Shown here: piece by piece, positions 53,715 through 63,183 of the stretch
Numbering within the stretch: position 1 is the first letter of the stretch
Layout: the number at the start of each line of letters is the position of its first letter
The notes under the pieces: model-generated
The model's database searches: none
Seen by the model: only the letters and a program-made list of their open reading frames with translations
Told to the model about the DNA's origin: nothing
Program-made: the position numbers and the translations under genes
Assembly: GCF_900113525.1 (NCBI RefSeq)
Contig: NZ_FOPP01000003.1
Coordinates: 186,001-250,000, forward strand
Direction of reading: 5' to 3'
Length of the DNA: 64,000 nucleotides
Source: Pedobacter insulae
Lineage (GTDB): Bacteria > Bacteroidota > Bacteroidia > Sphingobacteriales > Sphingobacteriaceae

Positions 53715-55451
53715 TTACCAGTTTGGATTTTGTACCATTTTACTATTTGAAGCCGTTTCTTTAAAAGGAATTGGATAGAGGTACATTTTACTTGCATCGA
53801 ATTTTGCATTAGCTACCTCTACAATATTGTAGTTTACAGTTGCTCCGTTTAATGTTCCCTGTATGCCGTGGAGAACCCCATTCAGCACATTTTCTGCAAT
53901 CTTCCATCTTCTGATATCGAAAAAACGCTGTTCTTCAAAAGCCATTTCCACGCGTCGCTCATGTCTAATACGGTAGCGCATTTCGGTCTGGTTTAAGCCA
54001 ACTGGTAAAACAGGCATATTGCTACGGGTACGAATCGCATTAATTGCGCTATATACCGATCCATCTGGTCCTACTGCTTCATTCTGTGCTTCGGCATAGT
54101 TTAAAAGAATCTCTGCGTATCGGAAAATCGGAAAATTATGATTTGTGGCAGTATAAGCTGTTTCACTGGTAGTACCAGTCATAAATTTGCGCAGGTAGTA
54201 GCCGGTTCTAGTTTCACCAGACGTCGTATTTCCAAAGCCTTTTGGCCTATCCTTACCCCCATCATATGTTTGTACATTCCTAGTTAACCAAAACAGGCCG
54301 TTGAAAGACACTGTGCCAGCTAGACGTGGATCGCGATTGTAATAAGGAGTATTAATACTCCAGCCAGAGCTATTGTCTTCAATCATCTTCCCATCAAGAG
54401 TCTCGAATTCATTCACCAATTCTTGGGTTGGATTTGTTTTTCCGTCTCCCGCCCTTGTATATCCAATTGGCTCATTATTACTTTCCACATCAGTTGATGT
54501 TGCCCTTAGGTATGGTAAAATAATTTCTGAATTGTAACGTGTAGAAAAAACATTCAAAAATTTATTTACGCCTGCCACATAACTCGTCATTTTAGCTGAC
54601 GGCGCCAGTCCGGCTAAAGTTGTGGCAGAATAATGTGCCGTAGTTGTGGAAGTTGACAAACCATATACAAATTTGCCTGCAGCTACACTGTCCATTACGT
54701 CTTTAGCTGATTTGGCAGCAAGTGCCCATTTGGTAAGATCGTTGTTTGTATTGTTTAACGGACTTGCAGCATATAGTAGCATCCTTGCTTTTAAAGCCAT
54801 TGCTGCTCCTTTTGTAAAGCGTCCGAAAAAAACACCTGTATAGCCACTCGCAGCATTTGGCGTTAATAAGAAAGGCATAACGGCCTCAATTTCTGAACTG
54901 ATATAGTTAACACACTCCTGGTATGTGTTCCTAGGAAACTGAATATTATCTGCTAATGTAAAAACCTCGTCTCCAATAATCGGTACACCTCCCCAGCGTT
55001 TAATTAATTCGAAATAAAACACTGCTCTTAAGCCTCTTGCTTCAGCTTTAAGCCTGTTCTTAAGACCTTTTTCTTTAAAAGGCACTCTATCAATATTCTG
55101 AAGAAATACATTTACCTTTCTAATCCCTGCATAGTTTGCATCCCAAGTATTATCTGGCAAGTTTACCTGGTTAAATGCCCCATTTGAGAAAAACTGTACC
55201 ACATCAGCTGTTGATGATGGCAAAGCATCATCAGAGCCAGATTCCAGCAAGTTACCTCCTACTCTATTAAATCCGCCTGGCAAACTAGCATAGGTATTGT
55301 TCAAGAATTCTTGTGCATATTTTCCAATTGAATCTTGGCTATCAAAAACCAGGTCAATATTTGCATTTTCGAGAGGGGCATCCTCAATCATCTTTTTACA
55401 GCCTGATAAGATGAGCAAAAAGGAAAACAGGAAAAGGGTTATATTTTTCAT
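53715..55451 (-). CDS. SusD/RagB-family lipoprotein (locus 2, pair B)
   Basis: A 578-residue lipoprotein from the ATG at 55451, chosen because the lipoprotein signal MKNITLFLFSFLLILSGC-KK starts there; an in-frame start at 55520 would overlap the upstream SusC gene. SusD hallmarks are RLKAEARGLRAVFYFELIKR, the C-terminal EMAFEEQRFFDIRRWKIAEN and LYPIPFKETASNSKMVQNPNW. Partner of the SusC at 55495; the pair is followed by pair A after 18 nt. Confidence 0.95.
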   Translation of the reverse strand: MKNITLFLFSFLLILSGCKKMIEDAPLENANIDLVFDSQDSIGKYAQEFLNNTYASLPGGFNRVGGNLLESGSDDALPSSTADVVQFFSNGAFNQVNLPDNTWDANYAGIRKVNVFLQNIDRVPFKEKGLKNRLKAEARGLRAVFYFELIKRWGGVPIIGDEVFTLADNIQFPRNTYQECVNYISSEIEAVMPFLLTPNAASGYTGVFFGRFTKGAAMALKARMLLYAASPLNNTNNDLTKWALAAKSAKDVMDSVAAGKFVYGLSTSTTTAHYSATTLAGLAPSAKMTSYVAGVNKFLNVFSTRYNSEIILPYLRATSTDVESNNEPIGYTRAGDGKTNPTQELVNEFETLDGKMIEDNSSGWSINTPYYNRDPRLAGTVSFNGLFWLTRNVQTYDGGKDRPKGFGNTTSGETRTGYYLRKFMTGTTSETAYTATNHNFPIFRYAEILLNYAEAQNEAVGPDGSVYSAINAIRTRSNMPVLPVGLNQTEMRYRIRHERRVEMAFEEQRFFDIRRWKIAENVLNGVLHGIQGTLNGATVNYNIVEVANAKFDASKMYLYPIPFKETASNSKMVQNPNW

Positions 55452-55494
55452 GCTGTATAGTTTTTGTTTTAAATTTGATAATGTGATCATTTGC

Positions 55495-58323
55495 TTAAAG
55501 TTTAAGTGATACACCAGCATTCATTATCCGATAATTAGCAAAACCTGATAGTCCGGTTTCAGGATCTAAATAAGCTAATTTAGAAGCCGTTAGTAAATTA
55601 TATCCATTTACAAAAACCCTAAGTTTACTAATCTTGGCTTTTGACAGGAGTTTTGCAGGAATCGTATACCCTATCTCTGCATTCTTTAAGCGGATATAAT
55701 CTGCCCGCTTAACCCAAAAACTTGAACTTTGCGTGTTATAGGTGTTATTACCCAATGTTAATCTCGGCAAAGTTGCGTTTACTGGATTTTGGGGCGTCCA
55801 TCGATTTTCGGTCGTATAATCCAATACGTTTCCATTGTTATTATTAAAGGCTAAAAACGAACTTGAAGCGTAGTATATTTCACGATTTACGCGGCCTTCA
55901 ATTAAAGCATTGAAATCAAAATTTCTGTAGTTAAAGCCAAAATTCAATCCAAAGAACACTAAGGGCTTCGTTCCTGCAATGGCCTTTTGGTCAAGGAAAT
56001 CTATCACACCATCTTTATTTAGATCATTATATCTGATATCTCCGGCGCTAGGCGTATAACCTGGAATATTTGCTGTTTTGGTAAAATCTTCTCCCGCTTG
56101 ATAAAAGCCAATGGCCTCATATCCAAATGTGGCCGATGGCTGCCCTGCTCTGTACATCCAGCTATAAGGGTAATTGCCTTCAGCACGAGAAATAATTTTA
56201 TTTTTCGCAATCGATAGATTTCCTTTGATGAAATAATTGATGCCGTCATTTTCGCTTTGATAACCAAGGCTTGTTTCATAACCGAAATAGCGGGTTTTAC
56301 CTGCATTTACAGACGGATATCCTAATCCAATAATGCCAGAAGCATAGCCATTTGCCGGGCTAATTAACTCATCTACATACTTATTGTTGTAATAATTCAA
56401 CGCTATATTGAAATGATTTAAGAACTGGGCTTCGATACCAACATCGATCTTAAGCGCTTTTTCCCAGGTAATGTTGGGATTATTCATGCTGTTTTGGAGT
56501 GCTCCGGCTACTGCGGTTGCCGTTGCCCCAAAGTTATAACCTGTTGATGCTACGGAATAGTTCTGCAGATAGGTATAATAATTTGATGGATCAGCATAGG
56601 CCGATTTGCCGATAGTTCCACGTAATTTTAAAAGGTTAATTGCCTTGCTATTGAACCATTCTTCTTTAGACACTATCCAACCTAAACCGATAGCGGGTAA
56701 AAATCCCCAGCGGTTACCTTCGGCGTACCGGTTAAAGCCGCTATAAGCTAAGGCTAATTCTGCAAGGTATTTTTCATTATAGCTATAATTTGCTTTTAAA
56801 CCGGCAGTTTGGTAAACCTGGTTTAATTGGGTATAAGAATCTATCAAATTGGTTAAGTTATAAGTAGCCAATACATTAAATTCATGGTTCCCCATCGCTT
56901 TATCGTAGCCAATTAGGCCATTGAAAAACGTTTGTTTGTACTGTGAACTGATGGATTGAATTCCTGCTCCTGCTTCGAGAACTCCATCGCTTCCCACTTT
57001 TGTATATTCGCCCGTTGAAAGATTTGGGTAATAAATAGCGAACGATTTTGTGCGCGCAATTCGCTGCAAGTAATAGTTATTGATCGATAATAAGGCTTTA
57101 GTCCATAAGCCTTTTGTGATATCGTCCAATTTATATTTCAACGATACATCGGCACTGAGTGAACGCTCGTTATATTGTATGTATCCACTGCTGATGGTAC
57201 TCGCCAAAATATTGGTAAGAAATGACGTGGTACCTCCATAAGATCCGTCTGCATTTTTGGCAGGATATTCTAAAGGTGAAGTTCCATAAATCCTACTCAT
57301 GATAGTAGAACCTGTAACACCCGGCTCATTGTTATTTTCAACTGAACCAAAAATATTTAAGCCAAGTTGGATATCCTCGTTAAAATCAATTTGCGCATTG
57401 GTACGGAGGTTATATCTTTTATAATAGTTATCGGTATTGTATGGATTATCCTTATTAGTTAAGAAATTTCCATCTTGTGCAAAATGTTCTACAGAAGTAT
57501 AAAATCTATAATTTTTACCATTTCCGGCTGCATTGATTGCGTAGCGCTGTTGCGTATTACTTTTTTTGTAAACCGTATTATACCAATCATTATTTGGGTT
57601 TGTATACGGATCATTTGTTCCATTTTGTAATGCGGCGATCCGTTCTTCCGAATAAAGTGGGGTTGCCCCGGGAAATGTATTTTGCTGTGCTTCATTATAA
57701 AGCCTAGCATAATCGGCTCCCGTAATAAAGTTTGGTCTTTTGAATTGTTCATTTGCACCAAATTGTGCAGAAAATCCTAGTTCAAAGGGTTTCTCAATCG
57801 ACCTATCTTTTGTAGTGATATAAATAACCCCATTTCCTGAACGCAAGCCGAACATAGCGTTTGACAGCGCATCATTCATTACAGTAATGGACTTAATGTC
57901 GTCTACGTTAAAACTGGTAAAGGATCGCTGCACACCATCAATAATCAGTAAAGGTGTTTGCCCCCTTAATGTTAAGGATGAGGCGTCGAACATTGGCCCG
58001 GTTCTTCCCGAAGATTTCGAACTGTATAAACCGGGCAATCGCCCAGCAATTACATTCGTAATATCAGAAACGGGAGTAGTCATTACATCCTCGTTATAAA
58101 TTGTTGTTGAACCCTCAACGTTTTTTCTTTTTTGTGTAGTGGAAAACCATTGATTGATATGTCTATCTTGTAATTTTATCTTTTTTAGCACAGAATCAGG
58201 CACCATTAGGTTCTCATCATCCGACTTTTGTTGCTGCGCTAACACCTGTCCCACTGCCGCGAGACAAAGCAGCCAAAGAATTAGCTGACTTTTTAGCTGG
58301 AATAAAGTAGATTTTTTATCCAT
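55495..58323 (-). CDS. SusC-family transporter lacking the N-terminal beta-sandwich (locus 2, pair B)
   Basis: A 942-residue transporter from the ATG at 58323 (MDKKSTLFQLKSQLILWLL, signal peptide ending VLAQ). After the signal peptide only about 45 residues precede the plug (ITNVIAGRLPGLYSSKSSGR, MFGLRSGNGVIYITTK), so the usual 80-residue CarboxypepD_reg-like domain is absent. The plug, barrel and C-terminus (NAGVSLKL) look intact. The related pair A transporter keeps that domain. It is the second gene of the operon after the CHRD-like lipoprotein gene. Confidence 0.93.
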   Translation of the reverse strand: MDKKSTLFQLKSQLILWLLCLAAVGQVLAQQQKSDDENLMVPDSVLKKIKLQDRHINQWFSTTQKRKNVEGSTTIYNEDVMTTPVSDITNVIAGRLPGLYSSKSSGRTGPMFDASSLTLRGQTPLLIIDGVQRSFTSFNVDDIKSITVMNDALSNAMFGLRSGNGVIYITTKDRSIEKPFELGFSAQFGANEQFKRPNFITGADYARLYNEAQQNTFPGATPLYSEERIAALQNGTNDPYTNPNNDWYNTVYKKSNTQQRYAINAAGNGKNYRFYTSVEHFAQDGNFLTNKDNPYNTDNYYKRYNLRTNAQIDFNEDIQLGLNIFGSVENNNEPGVTGSTIMSRIYGTSPLEYPAKNADGSYGGTTSFLTNILASTISSGYIQYNERSLSADVSLKYKLDDITKGLWTKALLSINNYYLQRIARTKSFAIYYPNLSTGEYTKVGSDGVLEAGAGIQSISSQYKQTFFNGLIGYDKAMGNHEFNVLATYNLTNLIDSYTQLNQVYQTAGLKANYSYNEKYLAELALAYSGFNRYAEGNRWGFLPAIGLGWIVSKEEWFNSKAINLLKLRGTIGKSAYADPSNYYTYLQNYSVASTGYNFGATATAVAGALQNSMNNPNITWEKALKIDVGIEAQFLNHFNIALNYYNNKYVDELISPANGYASGIIGLGYPSVNAGKTRYFGYETSLGYQSENDGINYFIKGNLSIAKNKIISRAEGNYPYSWMYRAGQPSATFGYEAIGFYQAGEDFTKTANIPGYTPSAGDIRYNDLNKDGVIDFLDQKAIAGTKPLVFFGLNFGFNYRNFDFNALIEGRVNREIYYASSSFLAFNNNNGNVLDYTTENRWTPQNPVNATLPRLTLGNNTYNTQSSSFWVKRADYIRLKNAEIGYTIPAKLLSKAKISKLRVFVNGYNLLTASKLAYLDPETGLSGFANYRIMNAGVSLKL

Positions 58324-58347
58324 TTTATAAAGTTTTTTTAATACCAA

Positions 58348-58833
58348 TTAATTTAGTTGATCTCGAACTAGCCCCGACTGCTGTTGTGTTGAGGAAACCT
58401 GGCAGTAAATTTTTGCCGTCTGTATTTTCAGAAAATTAGGCTCATCCAATAGTACTTTGCCTTTTGTTTCACGTTGCGCATTAAACGATGGCGCGTTTAA
58501 GTCGAGGAACAACTCGCCAGTTTGGCCACTTTCGCCGAAATAGAGCTTCACGGTGGTAGGACTATCGCCATTTTCTAAGGGCCTGTCAAAATAGATATCA
58601 TAGTGTAGCTCCTTATTGCTCATTAAATACACCATTGCTACGGCATGATCATCTTTATTGGCTAGTGCGGGAATAACATTAGTTGACGAAAGATTTAATT
58701 TCCATTGTTTCTTAATAAAAATATCGGATCTGTAAACGTCGTCCTTTTTACAGGATGGCAAAAACAACAAGGACATTGCCAAAAACAAGCAAGCACCTAA
58801 TGGTACCTTCAATTGTAGTAGAATTTTTTTCAT
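58348..58833 (-). CDS. Lipoprotein with a CHRD-like domain
   Basis: A 161-residue lipoprotein with a signal ending LFLPSC-KKDD. The remainder is a beta-rich domain with the CHRD-like layout: a first strand WKLNLSSTNVIPAL, HAVAMVYLMSNKELHYDIYF, VKLYFGESGQTGELFLDL and a final IYCQVSSTQQQSGLVRDQLN, the last like the YVNVHT...GEIRGQL end of CHRD proteins. The His usually present in that last motif is missing. The function of CHRD domains in bacteria is poorly defined. As first gene of the PUL transcript it may be a surface accessory protein. Confidence 0.65.
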   Translation of the reverse strand: MKKILLQLKVPLGACLFLAMSLLFLPSCKKDDVYRSDIFIKKQWKLNLSSTNVIPALANKDDHAVAMVYLMSNKELHYDIYFDRPLENGDSPTTVKLYFGESGQTGELFLDLNAPSFNAQRETKGKVLLDEPNFLKIQTAKIYCQVSSTQQQSGLVRDQLN

Positions 58834-58873
58834 GTTTGATTTGGTTAGGTTAATTGATAGGTTTTCAATTACT

Positions 58874-58881
58874 CAAAAGTA
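58874..58881 (-). promoter_or_regulatory. -7 box candidate of the large PUL operon
   Basis: Reading the minus strand, TACTTTTG at 58881-58874 is a full match to TAnnTTTG, about 40 nt ahead of the lipoprotein ATG at 58833. A matching -33 box at 19-21 nt is not clear, as expected for a promoter that needs an activator such as the divergent hybrid regulator. Confidence 0.6.
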
Positions 58882-59016
58882 TAAGGGCGTAGATTCAATA
58901 AGGTTGAAAATTGTAAAAGAAAGGGTAGAAAAATCGCAACAATGCGCCAGTTTCGATAAGTTCGGCTTATATTTAATCCACAAACTACAAGTACCTCCTC
59001 CATATTAATTGTATAA

Positions 59017-62000
59017 ATGAAATATTGGCTGCTTTTAATATCTGTATTATTTCTTAACAGGATTTACGCACAAAAACCCATTGTCTTCAATCATTTGTCG
59101 ATGGAAAATGGCCTATCCCAAAATTCTGTAATGGCCATCACACAGGACAAAAATCAGTTCTTATGGTTTGGTACCCGCGGTGGCTTAAACAGGTACGACG
59201 GGTATAGATTTAAAGTGTACACTAATAACGAAAACCCTTATAGTATCTCTGATAACTCAATAGTTAGTCTCCTAACCACTTCAAGCGGATTGATTATGGT
59301 GGGCACAGAAAATGGATTAAACTTTTACGATGAAGAAACTGATCGATTTACACGCGCTTTTAAAGACACCTCTTCAAGCAGTTTAAGTAGTAATTTAGTG
59401 GAGTGCCTATATGAAGACCCGAAAAAAAATTTATGGGTGGGAACACTAGATGGTCTTAATTTATTGGTTGATCAAAAAAAGAAGAAGTTTAAGAGATTTT
59501 TTTTTGACAAACCTGGAGGCCCTTCCCGCCGTAACATGATCTTAGCCATCTTTAAAGATGCTCAACAAAACATTTGGCTTGGGACTGAAGGTGGGCTCAT
59601 TAGAATGTATGCAATTAAAGGAACCTACCACTATGAGTTATTCAAACACAATCCTCAAGACCTACGAAGCATTAGCTCAAATTATGTGAGAAGCATTACT
59701 TGTGATAAGAACAAAAATTTATGGGTGGGCACAGATAAAGGACTTAATTTATTTAATTATAAAAATAAATCATTTAGTCGTTTTCAGAAAGACCTATCAA
59801 AGAGCAATTCGCTCATTAACAACGACATTAGAAAGATAATTTTCGATAAGGCAGGTAAATTATGGATTGCAACGCAGGAAGGGATAAGCATATTTGATCC
59901 GCTACATCAAACATTCTCCAACCATAGGCACCATCCTGATTTACCTGGTTCATTGAGCCAGAATTCTACCCATAGCATTTTTCAAGACATAAGTGGCTCC
60001 ATGTATATTGGCACTTATTATAAGGGCGTAAATGTGGTCTATCCTTATTCAACAAATTTCACCGTTTATAAGAATAGTAAGTCCCAAGCTAGCATCAGCA
60101 GCAATATTATCAGCGCAATGGTAGAAGACCAGTACCATAACTTATGGATTGGAACTGAAGGAGGGGGATTAAATTACCTTAACAGAAGAGAAAATACCTT
60201 CAGTCACTATTTTGCCAATCCAAATAATCCATACGCATTAACTACCAACCTTATCAAAACACTTTATCTTGATAAGGCTGGCAAATTAATGATAGGCACA
60301 CACAGGGGTGGTTTATTTGTTTTCGATGCAGTTAAACAGCGGTTTAAGAAAATAATTAATGTAAAAGAAGAATATCCTTATGTTGGTACTGCAGAGATTG
60401 TTGCAATTACGGAAGATAGTGAAGGTACCGTTTGGGTTGGCTCCAAAAATGGACTTTCTACCATCTTAGAATCGAACGGTGAATATCTTAACACTACCGT
60501 TAAAAGCCCTGTAGAAAAAAAACTTTCCAACAAATTCATTCAAGTTTTATTTGAGGATAAGTCAAAAAATTTATGGATAGGTACAATGGGTGGGCTTTTC
60601 ACCTACTTCCCCCTCACTGGCAATGTTAGGGCATATTATAAAGCTGCCGATTCGAATAGTTTACAATCTAACCGCATTAATTGTATTATCCAAACTAAGA
60701 ACGGCCATATTTGTGTAGGCACCTATCTAGGCGGTCTCAGTATTTTCAATACCAAAACTGGCAAGTTCACAAACTTCTCTGAAAGAAATGGCCTACCAAA
60801 TAACAATATTTTAGGGATCATCGAAGATCAAAATGAAAACCTATGGTTAAGTACCGATAAGGGCTTATCGAAGATGGAGGTTGCTACCGGGAAATTTTAC
60901 AATTATACCCGTAGTGACGGCATTGCAGGAAATGATTTTAACTTTAGATCATTTTTCAAAGACAGCAAGGGGCAACTATTTTTTGGGGGATATGACGGAG
61001 TAACTTCATTTAAATCAGACCAGATTGAGGTCAATAATCGGGTTGCTCCAATTACCTTTACAGGATTAAAACTCTTTAACGAACCTGTTTTAGTAAATGG
61101 ACCTGATGGATTGCTTAAACAGGATATTAAAACAACAAAGAAGCTCGTATTCGAACACAACAACAATAATTTTAGCATAGAATTTGCGCTATTAAACTAC
61201 GTTAAACCAGAGAAAAATAATTATGCTTATAAGCTTTTAGGCTACAACGAGAACTGGGTTCACACCAATATCCCCAACGCCACCTATGCAAATCTGCAAC
61301 CAGGAAATTACACTTTTATTGTAAAAGGCATCAATAATGATGGTGTAGATGGAGGAAGCCCAGCAACGATTGAAATTAAGATTTTGCCGCCATTTTGGGC
61401 AACTTGGTGGGCCTATTTGCTATACATCTTACTTTTTGGCTGGATCCTATTTTTAATTATACGTTACATTTTTGTACAAGAGCGATTAAAACGAACGGAA
61501 GATCTGCAAAGAATGAAGTTAAATTTTTTTACTTATATAGCTCATGAAATAAGGACGCCGTTGACACTTATTATCGGCCCACTTGAAAGCTTGCTCAATA
61601 CTTCTCATAAAAACCCAGAGTTGCATAAACAGTTGGTTCCTATTAAGCATAATGCAGACCGTTTAATTCGGTTGATCACGGAATTAATGGATTTTAGAAA
61701 GGCCGAAACTCATCATCTTAAACTCCATGTAAGCGAAGACAATATCATTGATTTTATAAATGAAATTTTTCTCTCCTTTAAACATATTGCTCAAGATAAG
61801 CATATAACCTATACGTTTATTCACGAATTAGCGGAGATTAAGCTCTACTATGATAAGCTACAGCTTGAGAAGGTGCTGTATAACCTACTTTCAAATGCTT
61901 TTAAATTTACCCAGCACAATGGGCATATAACCGTTACAGCCACCGTGCAGGAGGAAGATGTTGTTATTAGCATACAAGATACAGGTCGAGGCATTCCCAT

Positions 62001-63081
62001 TGAAAGTCAGCCAAAGTTATTCAGCGACTATTTTCAGGTAGATGACCAGGATACCAGTCAAATTGGTTCTGGAATCGGATTGGCGCTTTCCAAAATTATC
62101 GTCGAAGCCCATCATGGAGAAATAAATTTTGTAAGTAATCCTTCAGAAGGTAATGAACCGGGGTACACTAATTTTAGTATTCGCTTAAAAAGGGGGAAAT
62201 CCCATTATAAACAGGAAGAGTTTGAAAATGTTAAGGAGCATAGACAATTAGCTCACACCTATGCCTATGCACATGATGAGGTTAAACTGGACGAATTAGT
62301 AAAAGAAGCCAAGCAGCCTGCCAAAGAAACGATACTGCTTGTTGAAGATAATGCAGAAATTATGCAGTTTATTTCGAAGCTTATCTCTAAACATTATCAA
62401 GTGCTGGAAAGTGCCGATGGGCTTGAAGGATGGGAAACAGCAATTAAAGTACTGCCAGATTTAATTATTTGTGATGTAATGATGCCCAAAATAGATGGTT
62501 TGGAACTTTGCCGCAGGCTTAAAGCCGATGAGCGAACCAGTCACATTCCGATTATTATTCTAACGGCGCGTTCTTCCCATATCCACCATATTGATGGTCT
62601 GGAAACTGGTGCAGATATATATGTTACCAAACCCTTTAGTCCAGACCTGTTGTTGCTCAGTGTTCGCAACTTATTAATGTCGCGGATGGCGGTTAGGCAG
62701 CGCTATTTAAAATACTCGAATTTAGAGCCTAAAGATGTTACTTTAAATTCTGTAGACGAAGTGTTTATGTCTAAGCTACTGGGTTTTATCAATGAGCATA
62801 TTGCTGATGAAAATTTTGGGGTAGATGCCTTGGCATCAAAGATTGGGATGAGCAGACCTGTTTTGTATAAAAAAGTAAGGATGTTAACAGACTTATCGGT
62901 AAACGATTTTGTGAAGTCTATTCGTTTAAAAAAAGCCAAGCAACTATTTATGCAAAATAGATATACTATTTATGAGGTTTCTTATCAGGTAGGCTTTAAC
63001 GATCCGAAGTATTTTAGTAGGGAGTTTAAAAAACAATTTGGAGAAAGTCCTCGTAGCGTAATGGATCGTTCTGCAGAATAA
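59017..63081 (+). CDS. Hybrid two-component system regulator (HTCS) of the PUL
   Basis: A 1354-residue protein that joins sensor, kinase, receiver and DNA-binding parts. Signal peptide to about residue 19 (RIYAQ); two beta-propellers of repeated blades such as KNLWVGT and NLWIGT (about 20-700); a Y_Y_Y domain (about 710-790); one membrane helix (about 796-818); HisKA with His843 in YIAHEIRTPLT; HATPase (NLLSNAFKFT, DTGRGIP, GSGIGLAL); receiver with phospho-acceptor Asp1153 in IICDVMMP; and an AraC-type helix-turn-helix (about 1250-1350, FGVDALASKIGMSRPVLYKK). HTCS proteins bind glycan fragments in the periplasm and activate the neighbouring sus genes. The divergent orientation next to the PUL fits this exactly. 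Confidence 0.97.
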   Translation: MKYWLLLISVLFLNRIYAQKPIVFNHLSMENGLSQNSVMAITQDKNQFLWFGTRGGLNRYDGYRFKVYTNNENPYSISDNSIVSLLTTSSGLIMVGTENGLNFYDEETDRFTRAFKDTSSSSLSSNLVECLYEDPKKNLWVGTLDGLNLLVDQKKKKFKRFFFDKPGGPSRRNMILAIFKDAQQNIWLGTEGGLIRMYAIKGTYHYELFKHNPQDLRSISSNYVRSITCDKNKNLWVGTDKGLNLFNYKNKSFSRFQKDLSKSNSLINNDIRKIIFDKAGKLWIATQEGISIFDPLHQTFSNHRHHPDLPGSLSQNSTHSIFQDISGSMYIGTYYKGVNVVYPYSTNFTVYKNSKSQASISSNIISAMVEDQYHNLWIGTEGGGLNYLNRRENTFSHYFANPNNPYALTTNLIKTLYLDKAGKLMIGTHRGGLFVFDAVKQRFKKIINVKEEYPYVGTAEIVAITEDSEGTVWVGSKNGLSTILESNGEYLNTTVKSPVEKKLSNKFIQVLFEDKSKNLWIGTMGGLFTYFPLTGNVRAYYKAADSNSLQSNRINCIIQTKNGHICVGTYLGGLSIFNTKTGKFTNFSERNGLPNNNILGIIEDQNENLWLSTDKGLSKMEVATGKFYNYTRSDGIAGNDFNFRSFFKDSKGQLFFGGYDGVTSFKSDQIEVNNRVAPITFTGLKLFNEPVLVNGPDGLLKQDIKTTKKLVFEHNNNNFSIEFALLNYVKPEKNNYAYKLLGYNENWVHTNIPNATYANLQPGNYTFIVKGINNDGVDGGSPATIEIKILPPFWATWWAYLLYILLFGWILFLIIRYIFVQERLKRTEDLQRMKLNFFTYIAHEIRTPLTLIIGPLESLLNTSHKNPELHKQLVPIKHNADRLIRLITELMDFRKAETHHLKLHVSEDNIIDFINEIFLSFKHIAQDKHITYTFIHELAEIKLYYDKLQLEKVLYNLLSNAFKFTQHNGHITVTATVQEEDVVISIQDTGRGIPIESQPKLFSDYFQVDDQDTSQIGSGIGLALSKIIVEAHHGEINFVSNPSEGNEPGYTNFSIRLKRGKSHYKQEEFENVKEHRQLAHTYAYAHDEVKLDELVKEAKQPAKETILLVEDNAEIMQFISKLISKHYQVLESADGLEGWETAIKVLPDLIICDVMMPKIDGLELCRRLKADERTSHIPIIILTARSSHIHHIDGLETGADIYVTKPFSPDLLLLSVRNLLMSRMAVRQRYLKYSNLEPKDVTLNSVDEVFMSKLLGFINEHIADENFGVDALASKIGMSRPVLYKKVRMLTDLSVNDFVKSIRLKKAKQLFMQNRYTIYEVSYQVGFNDPKYFSREFKKQFGESPRSVMDRSAE

Positions 63082-63183
63082 TTAAATCTATTTTAATTTT
63101 TTATTAAATCTTTCTACCCCCTAGCCCACCTTATGCCGTCTATATATTAAAGGGGTTAATCTTCCTTAACAAAAAATATACCT

